This document shows positions 1-8,362 of a stretch of DNA of 64,000 nt, piece by piece. The DNA comes from Antiquaquibacter metalliresistens (lineage in GTDB: Bacteria; Actinomycetota; Actinomycetes; Actinomycetales; Microbacteriaceae), in the NCBI RefSeq assembly GCF_029211225.1, contig NZ_JARGEM010000005.1, positions 124,001 to 188,000 on the forward strand. The letters are read 5' to 3'. A program made the position numbers and the translations under genes. The stretch's first letter is position 1. Each line of letters starts with the position of its first letter. The notes under the pieces are model-generated. The model saw nothing but the letters and a program-made list of their open reading frames with translations. It was not told the origin of the DNA and ran no database searches.

Positions 1-236
1 GCGGTGGCGGCCCGCACGTCGCGCTCGATGGTGTCGGCGGCGGGGCATCCCACGATCGTCAGCTTGAGGTCGACGGATGCCGCGCCCGCCGCATCCACGG
101 AGACCGCCCCGACCATGCCGAGCTCGGTGATCGGGCGCCGCAGTTCGGGATCGATGACGCGCTCGAGCGCGTCGCGCACCCGCTGATCGAGCCCCTCGTC
201 CCGATCGGGTCCGCCGGGATCCACGTCCTTACCCAC
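1..236 (-). CDS. Mrp-family P-loop ATPase, N-terminal part (gene continues beyond window start)
   Basis: Only the first 78 codons are inside the window. They encode a MIP18/DUF59-type domain, recognisable from DPELRRPITELGMV near residues 28-41 and TIVGCP near 60-65. In the Mrp/ApbC/NBP35 family this domain precedes a P-loop ATPase that carries or delivers Fe-S clusters in the cytosol; the ATPase part lies outside the window. The GTG start at 236 overlaps the stop of the DUF1003 gene by 8 bases, so the two are probably translationally coupled. The neighbourhood (Mrp, DUF1003, MgtE/CBS, divergent stress protein) matches a conserved actinobacterial block. A stand-alone DUF59 protein cannot be excluded from this fragment. 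Confidence 0.75.
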   Translation of the reverse strand, partial: MGKDVDPGGPDRDEGLDQRVRDALERVIDPELRRPITELGMVGAVSVDAAGAASVDLKLTIVGCPAADTIERDVRAAT

Positions 237-771
237 GCTGGTCTCGGCCGCGTTCGACCGCTGGCTCGTCGCCCTTCTCCAGCTCCTCCAGCAGGGCGCG
301 CAGTTCGGCGCGGATGAACTCCTTGCTCGCCATGTCCTGCATCGCCAGGCGCAGCGCGACCACCTCGCGGGCGAGGTACTCGGTGTCGTTGAGGTTGCGC
401 TCGGCGCGTTGCCGGTCCTGCTCGATCTGCACGCGGTCGCGGTCGTCCTGTCGGTTCTGCGCGAGCAGGATCATCGGCGCCGCGTAGGAGGCCTGCAACG
501 ACAGGATGAGGGTCAGCAGCGTGAAGTTCGTCAGGCGCGGGTCGAACTGCGCCTCCTCCGGAGCCGTCGAGTTGTAGACGAGCCACACGACGACCACGAC
601 GGTCATGCCGACGAGGAACCAGGGCGTGCCCATCGCGCGCGCGAAGGCCTCGGAGAAGCGGCCCATGCGATCCCGGCTCTGGAAGAGCGAGAAACTGCCG
701 GCCGAGCGCATGCCGCGCGGGGTGTCGAGGCGGGCACCCTGCCGGGTGGAGCGGTGATCAGCTCTGGCCAT
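229..771 (-). CDS. DUF1003 family membrane protein
   Basis: This 180-residue protein has two hydrophobic helices, near residues 51-67 (WFLVGMTVVVVVWLVYN) and 83-103, joined by a short segment with the family's FDPRLTNFTL stretch. A long charged coiled-coil-like tail (about 105-170, rich in R, E, D, Q) follows. This matches DUF1003, a family of unknown biochemical role often placed beside Mrp and MgtE-like proteins; a membrane location is inferred. The ATG start at 771 lies inside the 3' end of the upstream CBS gene (14-base overlap), so the three minus-strand genes look like one operon. Confidence 0.85.
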   Translation of the reverse strand: MARADHRSTRQGARLDTPRGMRSAGSFSLFQSRDRMGRFSEAFARAMGTPWFLVGMTVVVVVWLVYNSTAPEEAQFDPRLTNFTLLTLILSLQASYAAPMILLAQNRQDDRDRVQIEQDRQRAERNLNDTEYLAREVVALRLAMQDMASKEFIRAELRALLEELEKGDEPAVERGRDQRG

Positions 772-2071
772 GGGATGTCCTCCTTCCCTTGCGGACGGCT
801 ACTGCTGCGGTCGAGGTGCTCACGGGACTCGGGGTCTCGTCGCTCGTACTTCGCCAGTCGTCCGGCAGCAGGTAGTCGAGGACATCGTCAATGGTCACCA
901 CCCCGACGAGGCGATGGTTCTCGTCCACGACCGGCACCGAGACCAGGTTGTAGCTCGCGAGGATGCGGGAGACCTCGGCCGCGCTCGTGTGCCCCTGCAC
1001 CGGTTCGAGGCTCGGGTCGATGAGCGTGCCGAGCCGCTCATTGGGCGGATAGCGCAGCATCCGCTGGAAGTGCACCATGCCGAGGAACCGACCGGTCGGC
1101 GGCTCGTACGGTGGCAGGGTCACGCAGATCGCCGCGCCCAGGGCGGGGGCCAGTTCGTGCCGACGGATGAGGGCGAGCCCCTCCGCGACGGTGGCGTCGG
1201 CCGAGACGATGATCGGCTCGGTGGTCATGAGGCCGCCGGCGGTGTCCGGGGCGTAGGAGAGCAGGAAGCGCACGTCCTCGGCCTCTTCGGGCTCCATGAG
1301 GTCGAGGAGGGCCTCGCCGCGCTCGTTGGACAGGTGCGCGATCAGGTCGGCCGCGTCATCCGGCTGCATCTGGTCGAGCACGTCGGCGGCACGGTCGTCG
1401 TCGAGGTGGCCCAGGATGTCGACCTGTTCGCTCTCCGGCATCTCCTCGAGCACGTCGGCGAGACGGTCGTCGCTGAGCTCCTCGGCGACCTCGAGCATGC
1501 GCTGCTCGGGCAGGTCGAGCATCGCGTTGGCGAGGTCGGCCGCCTGCAGGTCGGCGTAGGCCTCCACGAGCTGGGATGCGGACTGCGATTCGCCCTTCGG
1601 CGTCTCGTCGTCGATCTCGTCCCAGGTGGCGAAGGTGGTCGCGCCGCGCGCGAAGGGGGATGCGATGCCGCGTGGGCGGCGCAGGAACACCTGCGTGATC
1701 GCCCACTCGGCGGGACCGGTTTCCTCGATCGCGACGTCCTCGATGTGCGCTTCGCCCGAGCCGTCGCGCAACCGCACCTTGCGGCCGAGCAGTTCGGCGA
1801 GCACGCGGGTCTCACCACCGCGCTGCTCGAAGCGGCGCAGGTTGATCAAGCCGGTGACGATGACCTGACCGGAGGCGATGCTGGAGACCCGCCCGATCGA
1901 CAGGAACACCCTGCGCTTACCGGGCACCTCGATGACCATGCCGACCACCTTCGGGCCGCCCTTCGAACGGCCGACGACGAGCACGTCGCGCACCTTGCCG
2001 ACCCGGTCGCCGTTGGGGTCGAAAACGGAGCACCCGACCAGCCGGGCGACGAAGATCCGCGTCACGCTCAC
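758..2071 (-). CDS. MgtE intracellular-domain / CBS-domain regulatory protein without channel domain
   Basis: The 437-residue protein starts with two PRC-barrel-like beta segments (about 5-150), continues into a helical MgtE N-domain with repeated D/E-rich helices such as LADVLEEMPESEQVDIL (about 165-275), and ends with a CBS pair (about 285-410, including MTTEPIIVSADATVAEGL and VPVVDENHRLVGVVTIDDVL). It lacks the C-terminal transmembrane pore of MgtE Mg2+ channels, so it is probably a soluble sensor or adaptor and not a transporter. M. tuberculosis Rv1232c is the likely counterpart by context. The chosen GTG at 2071 lies 7 nt after a TAGGGT hexamer; a second in-frame GTG at 2065 is possible. 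The gene is divergent from the stress protein at 2108. Confidence 0.85.
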   Translation of the reverse strand: MSVTRIFVARLVGCSVFDPNGDRVGKVRDVLVVGRSKGGPKVVGMVIEVPGKRRVFLSIGRVSSIASGQVIVTGLINLRRFEQRGGETRVLAELLGRKVRLRDGSGEAHIEDVAIEETGPAEWAITQVFLRRPRGIASPFARGATTFATWDEIDDETPKGESQSASQLVEAYADLQAADLANAMLDLPEQRMLEVAEELSDDRLADVLEEMPESEQVDILGHLDDDRAADVLDQMQPDDAADLIAHLSNERGEALLDLMEPEEAEDVRFLLSYAPDTAGGLMTTEPIIVSADATVAEGLALIRRHELAPALGAAICVTLPPYEPPTGRFLGMVHFQRMLRYPPNERLGTLIDPSLEPVQGHTSAAEVSRILASYNLVSVPVVDENHRLVGVVTIDDVLDYLLPDDWRSTSDETPSPVSTSTAAVAVRKGRRTSHGQS

Positions 2072-2078
2072 GTGTAGA

Positions 2079-2084
2079 ACCCTA
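2079..2084 (-). promoter_or_regulatory. Candidate -10 box (TAGGGT), leaderless
   Basis: TAGGGT on the minus strand fits the actinobacterial TANNNT pattern and sits 7 nt before the GTG at 2071, so transcription would begin at or next to the start codon. No clear -35 was recognised. Confidence 0.45.
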
Positions 2085-2095
2085 CCCCCGCGTGC

Positions 2096-2101
2096 CAGAA
2101 T
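2096..2101 (+). promoter_or_regulatory. Candidate -10 box (CAGAAT), leaderless
   Basis: CAGAAT ends 6 nt before the GTG at 2108 and differs from TANNNT only at the first base. With the TAGGGT on the other strand it packs two divergent starts into 36 bases. Confidence 0.35.
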
Positions 2102-2107
2102 GACCGG

Positions 2108-2602
2108 GTGAGCAACCAGTCCGCGTTCGGCCGCAGAGGCCCAGTCACCCCGTCCATTCCCAAGGGGGACGTGCTCGGCACCTACGACACGTACCTCGAG
2201 GCAGCCGCGGTCGTCGACCGCCTCTCCAAGGCCGAGTTCGACGTGGCCCACCTCTCGATCGTCGGCAACGACCTCAAGACCGTCGAGCGCGTGACCGGCC
2301 GCCTCACCTACCCGCGCGCCGCGCTCGCGGGCGCCGCGAGCGGTGCGTGGCTCGGCCTGTTCTTCGGGCTCGTCTTCACGCTGTTCTCGCCGCTGTCGCC
2401 ACAGCTGTTCGGGTTCGTGGGCTCCGCGCTGCTGATCGGCGCCGGCTTCGGCGCGATCTTCGGCATCGTCGGCTACGCGATCACCCGCCGCAGCCGCGAC
2501 TTCACCTCGACGCACCAGGTGATCGCCTCGAACTACCAGGTCATCATCGACCCGGAGCTCACGGCCAAGGCGCAGGCGGTGCTCTCGACGCCAGCCTCGT
2601 AG
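2108..2602 (+). CDS. General stress protein 17M-like membrane protein
   Basis: This 164-residue protein begins with a soluble domain (PKGDVLGTYDTYLEAAAVVD, then FDVAHLSIVGNDL) resembling the general-stress-protein-17M domain. Two adjacent glycine/alanine-rich membrane helices follow (about 77-95 and 102-125), and then a short C-terminal domain. It corresponds by order to M. tuberculosis Rv1234, next to the CBS protein gene. Its biochemical role is unknown; a stress-linked membrane protein is the family description. The GTG start at 2108 has no ribosome binding site but does have a hexamer six bases upstream, compatible with a leaderless mRNA. Confidence 0.75.
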   Translation: MSNQSAFGRRGPVTPSIPKGDVLGTYDTYLEAAAVVDRLSKAEFDVAHLSIVGNDLKTVERVTGRLTYPRAALAGAASGAWLGLFFGLVFTLFSPLSPQLFGFVGSALLIGAGFGAIFGIVGYAITRRSRDFTSTHQVIASNYQVIIDPELTAKAQAVLSTPAS

Positions 2603-2641
2603 CGGGCGCCACTCCGGCGGCGCCGATCATCGGCCGCGCCG

Positions 2642-2677
2642 ACTCCCGTTGTGAAGGATCTCCTTCACAACGGGAGT
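2642..2677. repeat. Perfect 17-bp inverted repeat (palindromic unit) between convergent genes
   Basis: Arms 2642-2658 and 2661-2677 are exact reverse complements separated by only two bases; the outer ends read ACTCCCGTTGTGAAGGA. It lies 40 bases after the stop of the 2108 gene, in the gap before the convergent aminopeptidase gene. No T-run follows. It could be a terminator hairpin or a REP-like dispersed palindrome. Confidence 0.7.
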
Positions 2678-2770
2678 GCGCGGGGGGCGCGCGCCGACCG
2701 CTGTGTGCGCCGCTCGGGTTTGGGCAGGACGCCCGTGCATGAGGTGCGCGCCCGCGCAGGGAGAACGCAA

Positions 2771-2840
2771 CTGCACGGATTTCGCATGACACGCCGCGAA
2801 CTCGGCTGCGACACGCGTGCCGGCGGCGAAATCCGTGCAG
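2771..2840. repeat. 15-bp inverted repeat with 40-base centre
   Basis: CTGCACGGATTTCGC at 2771-2785 recurs as its exact reverse complement at 2826-2840. With the palindrome at 2642 it fills most of the 278-base gap between two convergent genes; nothing in that gap looks coding. A small non-autonomous mobile relic is possible but no target-site duplication was identified. Confidence 0.6.
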
Positions 2841-2880
2841 CGACGCACGCCGACGTCCGCAGAAGGTCGTGTCGGCGCAC

Positions 2881-4362
2881 CTAGCGTGCGCGCGCCATCC
2901 ACTCCTCGACCTCGTCGGCGGTGCGCGGGATGCCTGCCGACAGGTTCTCCGCGCCCGTCTCGGTGACGAGGATGTCGTCTTCGATCCGCACGCCGATGCC
3001 CCGGTACTCCTCGGGAACGGTGAGATCGTCGAGTTGGAAGTACAGTCCCGGCTCGATCGTGAACACCATGCCGGGCTGCACGATGCCGTCCGCGTAGAAC
3101 TCGCGTCGGGCCTGCCCGCAGTCGTGCACGTCGATGCCGAGGTGGTGGGATGTGCCGTGCACCATGTACCGGCGGTGGTACTGCCCGTCGGGCTCGAGCG
3201 ACTCCTCGGCGCTCACCGGCAGCAGGCCCCACTCCGCGGTCTTCGCCGCGATGACTTTCATGGCGGCGGCGTGCACCTCGCGGAACACGATGCCGGGCTT
3301 GACGATGGCGAACGCGGCATCCGCGGCCTCGCGCACCGCCTCGTAGACGCGACGCTGCACCTCGCTGAAGGTGCCGCTCACGGGCAGGGTGCGGGTGATG
3401 TCGGCGGTGTAGTAGCTGTCGACCTCCACGCCGGCGTCGATGAGGATGAGGTCGCCGGGTACGACGGGGCCGTCGTTGCGGGTCCAGTGCAGGATGCACG
3501 CGTGCGGTCCCGAGGCCGCGATCGTGTCGTAGCCGACCGTGTTGCCGTCCGCACGGGCGCGGCGGTTGAACGTGCCCTCGACGATGCGCTCGCCGCGGCG
3601 GTGGGCGATGACGTTCGGTAGGTCGGCGATCACATCGTCGAAGCCGTGCTGCGTCGCGGCGATCGCGGCGCGCATCTCGGCGATCTCGAAGGCGTCCTTG
3701 GTCAGGCGCAGCTCGCTGAGGTCGCGGGCGAGCTCGTCGTCGCCCTCCACCTCGAGCGCCTCGGAGTCGGCGACGAGCAGGCGGCGTCCGTCGATCTGGT
3801 CGGTGAGGTCTCGGTCGGCGTCGCGCACCAGCAGGGTGGTGGCATCCACGGCCTCGAGCAGTTCGGGCAGATCGGCGAGGCTGCGGGTCGCGATGCCGAG
3901 GTCGGCGGCGACGTGGTCGAGCGAGGGGCGACGCCCCTGCCAGAACTCGCCGATCGTGGGGTTGGCGTAGAACTCGGAGGTGCCGCGCGGCGCGGTCTCG
4001 CGAAAGTACAGCACCGCGTCGTGGCCGGTGGCGGTGGGCTCCAGGACGAGCACGCTGCCCGCCACGGTGTCGCTGCCCCACCCGGTGAGGTGCGCGAATG
4101 CGGAGTGCGCGCGGTAGGGGTACTCGGTGTCGTTGGAGCGGGTCTTGAGGTCGCCGGCGGGCAGGATGAGCCGCTTGCCCGGGTACTTCGCCGAGATGCG
4201 CGCGCGGCGTTCGGCTGCGTAGCGGGCGTGCTCGCGCATCGGCGGCAGCGGCTCGTCGAGCTCGGCCCAGTTCGAGCCGATGTAGTCGGCGAACCGGTCG
4301 GACTGCGGCAGGGTGGAGCGATTCGTGGTCGCCTTGGGCGCTTCGGCTTCTGATTCGGCCAT
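2881..4362 (-). CDS. pepP: Xaa-Pro aminopeptidase (M24B family)
   Basis: The 493-residue protein has the two-domain layout of aminopeptidase P: a creatinase-like N-domain (about 40-200) and a pita-bread metallopeptidase domain (about 230-490). The five metal ligands of M24 enzymes are visible in order: Asp in LILIDAG, Asp in YTADITRT, His in VHGTSHHLG, Glu in FTIEPGLY and Glu in GVRIEDDI. Family members release an N-terminal residue when proline is second, in the cytosol, with a dinuclear Mn2+ centre. The length is normal. The ATG at 4362 gives MAESEAEAPKATT. It is followed by the two-repeat gap at 2603-2880 and preceded 46 bases away by the EEP gene in the same direction. Confidence 0.95.
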   Translation of the reverse strand: MAESEAEAPKATTNRSTLPQSDRFADYIGSNWAELDEPLPPMREHARYAAERRARISAKYPGKRLILPAGDLKTRSNDTEYPYRAHSAFAHLTGWGSDTVAGSVLVLEPTATGHDAVLYFRETAPRGTSEFYANPTIGEFWQGRRPSLDHVAADLGIATRSLADLPELLEAVDATTLLVRDADRDLTDQIDGRRLLVADSEALEVEGDDELARDLSELRLTKDAFEIAEMRAAIAATQHGFDDVIADLPNVIAHRRGERIVEGTFNRRARADGNTVGYDTIAASGPHACILHWTRNDGPVVPGDLILIDAGVEVDSYYTADITRTLPVSGTFSEVQRRVYEAVREAADAAFAIVKPGIVFREVHAAAMKVIAAKTAEWGLLPVSAEESLEPDGQYHRRYMVHGTSHHLGIDVHDCGQARREFYADGIVQPGMVFTIEPGLYFQLDDLTVPEEYRGIGVRIEDDILVTETGAENLSAGIPRTADEVEEWMARAR

Positions 4363-4408
4363 GCTCCATTGTCGCGCAGGATCGTGGCGCGGTGCGTGCC
4401 GCGGGCGC

Positions 4409-5416
4409 TCAGCCCGCGGGTGTCAGTTGCGCGATCACGGGGCGGTGGTCGCTGCCGTAGCCGTCGTGGGACTGCACGACGCGCATCCCGCTCACACGCC
4501 AGTTGGGACTGGCCATCACGTGGTCGATCGGGGCGCCGAGGATCGCGGGCAGCTGGCTCGGCCAGGTACCGAGGGCGGCGTTGTCCGTTGCGGATGCGGC
4601 ATCCACGCACGTGCCGAGGGTGCCCCCGTCGGTGCCGAGCCCGGCGTAGTGGTCGAGGGTGGAGTTGAAGTCGCCGGCGAGGATGACGTTGCCACCCGTG
4701 CACCGGCCGGCGAGCCATTCCAGATCGCCGCGCCAGTTCGCCATCTCGCCCGGGATCGGTGCGACGGCGTGCACCGCCACGATCACCGGACCGGTGCCGT
4801 CGACCGGGGAGGCCACGAGGGAAGGCAGCGTCGCCGTTGTGCGGAGGGTCTCGTCCGCGGCGTACTCGCCGAGCTCGACGCTGATCAACAGCGACGTGGA
4901 TCGCGCCTTCGAGACCTCGTCATAGGCTGCGGTGAAGTGCGCCATGGGTTCGCCCGCGCTCGTCATCAGCCGAGCCACCTCGAGCGCGATCTCGCGCGTC
5001 GTCTCGGGCAGCGCGATGACGTCGGCGCCGGATTCGAGCGCGAGCTGGGCGATGAGCTCGGGGGATGGGGCATCCCCGAGGGTGTTCCAGGCGAGCACCG
5101 TGATGTCGCTGTCGGTGCGGGTCTCGAAGGCCTCGTCGCCGAATCCTCGGGTGGCGAGCACCACGGCGTTCACGGCGCAGAACACGAGCATCACGAGGGC
5201 GAGCGAGGCCGCGAACCGGCGCACTCCGGAGGAGAGCAGGGCCACGAGGGTGAGGGCGATCACGAGCACCAGTCCGACCGCGACGGCGAGTCCCCGCAAC
5301 GAGACGAGTTGGGCGATCACGGGCGCGGTCGCCAGCCCGAAGACCTGCGGCCACGCGACCACGAGCAGGGCAGCCGCAGCGGCGACGAGCAGCAGTGCCG
5401 CGATGATCCGTCCCAT
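4409..5416 (-). CDS. Membrane-anchored endonuclease/exonuclease/phosphatase (EEP) family protein
   Basis: Three hydrophobic helices occupy residues 1-95; the remaining 240 residues form an EEP domain placed after them, probably outside the membrane. EEP motifs appear in order: WNTLG, ALPETT, AVHAVAP, LAGDFNST, IDHVMAS and GSDHRPV, so the metal- and phosphate-binding residues seem intact. EEP enzymes cleave phosphodiesters or phosphomonoesters in nucleic acids, lipids or small molecules, and the substrate here cannot be assigned. The ATG start at 5416 is 17 bases from the divergent PHP gene start. Confidence 0.85.
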   Translation of the reverse strand: MGRIIAALLLVAAAAALLVVAWPQVFGLATAPVIAQLVSLRGLAVAVGLVLVIALTLVALLSSGVRRFAASLALVMLVFCAVNAVVLATRGFGDEAFETRTDSDITVLAWNTLGDAPSPELIAQLALESGADVIALPETTREIALEVARLMTSAGEPMAHFTAAYDEVSKARSTSLLISVELGEYAADETLRTTATLPSLVASPVDGTGPVIVAVHAVAPIPGEMANWRGDLEWLAGRCTGGNVILAGDFNSTLDHYAGLGTDGGTLGTCVDAASATDNAALGTWPSQLPAILGAPIDHVMASPNWRVSGMRVVQSHDGYGSDHRPVIAQLTPAG

Positions 5417-5421
5417 GCACC

Positions 5422-5427
5422 TAGCAT
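5422..5427 (+). promoter_or_regulatory. Candidate -10 box (TAGCAT), leaderless
   Basis: TAGCAT ends 6 nt before the GTG of the PHP gene at 5434, leaving no room for a ribosome binding site in a leader. Confidence 0.45.
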
Positions 5428-5433
5428 TGCAGG

Positions 5434-6285
5434 GTGTCCGGCCCGATCGATCTCCACACGCACAGCGCGGTGTCCGATGGCACCGAGACGCCGACGCAGC
5501 TCATCCGTTCCGCGGTCGAGGCGGGGCTCGGCACCATCGCGATCACCGACCACGACTCCACCGCGGGGTGGGCGGAGGCCTTCGCCGCGGCCGACGGCAC
5601 CGGGCTGACGGTCATCCCGGGCATGGAGCTCAGCACCAACTACGGCCCGGCGAGCGTGCACATGCTCGCCTATCTCTTCGACCCGCTCGACGCGGAGATC
5701 GTCGCAGAGACGGCGCGCATCCGCGACGGTCGCCTGCACCGTGCCGAGCGCATCGTCGAGCGCATCGCGCGGGACTACGAGCTCAGCTGGGACGACGTGC
5801 TCGCCGAGTCATCCGACGGCACGACCCTCGGGCGTCCGCACATCGCGGACGCGCTCGTGCGCAAGGGGCACGTGCCCAACCGCAGCGCCGCCTTCGAGTC
5901 GATCCTGCACTGGCAGGGCGGCTACTACGAGAAGTACTACGCGCCGTCGCCGCTCGAGGGCGTGCGGATGATCGTCGCGGCGGGCGGCGTTCCGGTGCTC
6001 GCCCATCCGGCCAGCCACGGCAAGTACCGGGCGATGGATGACACGGTCATCAAGCAACTCGCCGACGAGGGCCTTTTCGGCCTCGAGGTGGGGCACCGCG
6101 ACAACTCCGAGGAGGGCAAGGCCCGCCTGCTCGAACTCGCCGGAAAGTACGGGCTCGAGGTGACGGGATCCAGCGACTATCACGGGGCGGGCAAGCCGAA
6201 CAGGCTCGCCGAGAACACCACCAGCCCGCAGGTGCTCGCCAAGCTCATCGCCCGGGGCACCGGGTCCGCACCGTTCCGCGGCTGA
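5434..6285 (+). CDS. PHP-domain phosphoesterase
   Basis: The 283-residue protein carries the four PHP metal-binding signatures: DLHTHSAVSDG (about 6-16), ITDHDST (about 38-44), VLAHPASHG (about 188-196) and SSDYHGAGK near the C-terminus, plus a conserved His in SVHMLAY. It resembles the stand-alone TrpH/YciV-type enzymes, which act as 5'-3' exonucleases on short RNAs or hydrolyse 3',5'-bisphosphonucleotides; which activity applies is not visible. A cytosolic role is expected. The GTG start follows TAGCAT by six bases. The gene converges on the lipoprotein gene, with one base between the two stop codons. Confidence 0.85.
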   Translation: MSGPIDLHTHSAVSDGTETPTQLIRSAVEAGLGTIAITDHDSTAGWAEAFAAADGTGLTVIPGMELSTNYGPASVHMLAYLFDPLDAEIVAETARIRDGRLHRAERIVERIARDYELSWDDVLAESSDGTTLGRPHIADALVRKGHVPNRSAAFESILHWQGGYYEKYYAPSPLEGVRMIVAAGGVPVLAHPASHGKYRAMDDTVIKQLADEGLFGLEVGHRDNSEEGKARLLELAGKYGLEVTGSSDYHGAGKPNRLAENTTSPQVLAKLIARGTGSAPFRG

Positions 6286-6286
6286 G

Positions 6287-6835
6287 TCAGCGGCGCCAGG
6301 TCGCGCCGAGCGGGGCGCCCGCACCGACGAGCGTGAGCTCGTCAGCGGTGCAGGTCGCATCGACGTCGCTGAGCTGCGTGTAGTCGGGCACGGGGATCTC
6401 GACCTCGGGCGTGGTGCCCTCGGACTCGGTGACCTTCGCCCAGTTGTCGAACTGCACCGTGTGCTCTCCCGTGCGACTCCAGTCGCCGGTCGCCGAATAG
6501 GCCGAGGGCACGGAGATCGGGATGCTCTGATCCCCGGCCACGAGCGTGCCCGAGGTCTGCAGGCCGATGTCCACGCTCACGAGCCCGTCGGGGGTGAAGG
6601 CGAGCGTGCCGGCTCCCTCCATCGCGAACCCCTCAATGGGAATGCCGAGGCCGGTGAGGTATGCCTCGGACTGGCTCGAGTAGTCGGGAACGTCGAGGGT
6701 CCAGGTGCCGATGAGGCAGTCGTCGTCCCGCGTCTGGCCGGGCGGTCGCGGGTCTGTGGCGTCGGGATCCGGCCCGGGTGCGGAGCACCCGGTGAGCAGC
6801 ACAACGGCGATGGCCGCGGGGACGAGAGCTCGCAT
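6287..6835 (-). CDS. Putative lipoprotein of unknown function
   Basis: The 182-residue product starts with a short signal peptide ending in a lipobox (VVLLTGC, Cys19), so it should be a lipid-anchored extracytoplasmic protein. After a D/P-rich linker comes a beta-rich domain of about 150 residues beginning CLIGTWTLDVPDYSS, with two later cysteine-containing segments. The opening resembles small lipocalin-like or 'LIGTW' secreted domains, but no family is recognised with confidence. The ATG at 6835 is the start directly before the signal peptide; longer in-frame upstream sequence is not signal-like. Confidence 0.75.
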   Translation of the reverse strand: MRALVPAAIAVVLLTGCSAPGPDPDATDPRPPGQTRDDDCLIGTWTLDVPDYSSQSEAYLTGLGIPIEGFAMEGAGTLAFTPDGLVSVDIGLQTSGTLVAGDQSIPISVPSAYSATGDWSRTGEHTVQFDNWAKVTESEGTTPEVEIPVPDYTQLSDVDATCTADELTLVGAGAPLGATWRR

Positions 6836-6878
6836 GGCTCTATGGTGCTCCCCGGCGGACCCGTTGTCGAGGCTCCGG

Positions 6879-8327
6879 CTAGGCGGCGGGCGGCGTGGTG
6901 CCGGCGCCACCGCTGGGGCGCCGCCGCCGCACGCGCTTGCGTCGCGCGGGACCGGCGCCGTCATGCGTGCCGCCGCCGTCGGCGCTCTCGCGCACCACGT
7001 CGGTCGTGTGGGTGCGCTCGCGCGGCGGGCGCGAAGCGGACGCGCCGCGCGAGGAGCCGGAGCCCGATCGCGCCGGGCGACCGCTGTCACGGCTGGAGGA
7101 CGCCGAGGCCTCGCGGGCCCGTGCTGGCGGTGCGCCGGGCAGGCGGCCCTTCGTGCCCTCGGGGATGTCGAGGTCGGTGTACAGGTGCGGGCTCGACGAG
7201 TAGGTCTCGGTCGGCTCCGGAATGCCCATGTCGAGCGCCCGGTTGATGAGCGACCACTTGTGCAGGTCGTCCCAGTCCACGAAGGTCACGGCGATGCCGG
7301 TCTTGCCCGCGCGTCCGGTGCGGCCGGCACGGTGCAGGTAGGTGTCGTGATCGTCGGGGATGGTGTGGTTGATCACGTGGGTGACGTCGTTGACGTCGAT
7401 GCCGCGGGCCGCGACATCCGTGGCGATCAGGATGTCCTTCTTGCCGGCCTTGAACGCGGCCATGGCGCGCTCGCGCTGCTCCTGGTTGAGGTCGCCGTGC
7501 ACGGCGGCGGCGTTGAAGCCGCGGTCGTTGAGCTCCTCGACGAGTTTGGCAGCGGCCCGCTTGGTGCGCGTGAACACGACGGTCTTGCCGCGACCCTCGG
7601 CCTGCAGGATGCGGGCGATCACCTCGTCCTTGTCCAGGTTGTGCGCCCGGTAGACGATGTGCTTGATGTTCGCCTGCGTGAGCCCCTCGTCGGGGTCGGT
7701 CGCACGGATGTGGATCGGCTTGTTCATGAAGCGCCGTGCGAGGGCCACGATCGGGCCGGGCATGGTCGCGGAGAACAACATGGTGTGGCGGGTGGGGCTG
7801 GTCTGCGCGAACAGCTTCTCGATGTCGGCGAGGAAGCCGAGGTCGAGCATCTTGTCGGCCTCGTCGAGCACCATGACCTTGACGTCTTTCAGCGACAGCA
7901 GCCGCTGCGAGGCGAGGTCGAGCAGACGGCCCGGAGTGCCGACGACCACCTGCGCGCCGGCCTTGAGCTCCTCGACCTGGCCCTCGTAGGCCTTGCCGCC
8001 GTAGATCGCGGCGATCTTGGTCTTGCGGTTGGAGGCGGCGAGCACGAGGTCTTCGGCGACCTGGACGCACAGCTCGCGGGTGGGCACCACGACGAGCGCC
8101 TTCACGCCGGGCTCGGGATCGGTGCCCAGCGACTGCAGCAGGGGCAGCCCGAAGCCGAGCGTCTTGCCCGTGCCGGTCTTGGCCTGGCCGATGATGTCCT
8201 GGCCCGCGAGGCCCATGGGAATGGTCTGCTGCTGGATGGGGAACGGTGCGACGATGCCCTTGGTGGCGAGAGCGTCGACCATGTCCTGATCGATATTGAG
8301 ATCTGCGAATGTTGCTGAATTAGTCAA
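6879..8327 (-). CDS. DEAD-box ATP-dependent RNA helicase
   Basis: The 482-residue protein has the full DEAD-box set: Q motif PFPIQQQTIP, motif I AKTGTGKT (about 49-56), PTREL, TPGRLLD, DEAD, SAT, and in the second RecA fold TDVAARGIDV and HRAGRTGR. A basic, Ser/Arg/Gly-rich disordered tail (about 400-482) follows, as in RhlE/RhlB-like actinobacterial enzymes (M. tuberculosis Rv3211 by synteny). It would unwind structured RNA or ribosomal precursors in the cytosol. The start is a TTG at 8327 giving MTNSATFADL; no strong Shine-Dalgarno is visible. A bipartite hairpin lies upstream at 8363-8404. Confidence 0.95.
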   Translation of the reverse strand: MTNSATFADLNIDQDMVDALATKGIVAPFPIQQQTIPMGLAGQDIIGQAKTGTGKTLGFGLPLLQSLGTDPEPGVKALVVVPTRELCVQVAEDLVLAASNRKTKIAAIYGGKAYEGQVEELKAGAQVVVGTPGRLLDLASQRLLSLKDVKVMVLDEADKMLDLGFLADIEKLFAQTSPTRHTMLFSATMPGPIVALARRFMNKPIHIRATDPDEGLTQANIKHIVYRAHNLDKDEVIARILQAEGRGKTVVFTRTKRAAAKLVEELNDRGFNAAAVHGDLNQEQRERAMAAFKAGKKDILIATDVAARGIDVNDVTHVINHTIPDDHDTYLHRAGRTGRAGKTGIAVTFVDWDDLHKWSLINRALDMGIPEPTETYSSSPHLYTDLDIPEGTKGRLPGAPPARAREASASSSRDSGRPARSGSGSSRGASASRPPRERTHTTDVVRESADGGGTHDGAGPARRKRVRRRRPSGGAGTTPPAA

Positions 8328-8362
8328 AAGAGTGAGTACGCCTGTCAGGTCTACGAGATGCG

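Noticed and set aside
2651-2884. Small open frames within the 2603-2880 gap
   Set aside because: They run across the inverted repeats, lack family resemblance and have no ribosome binding site.
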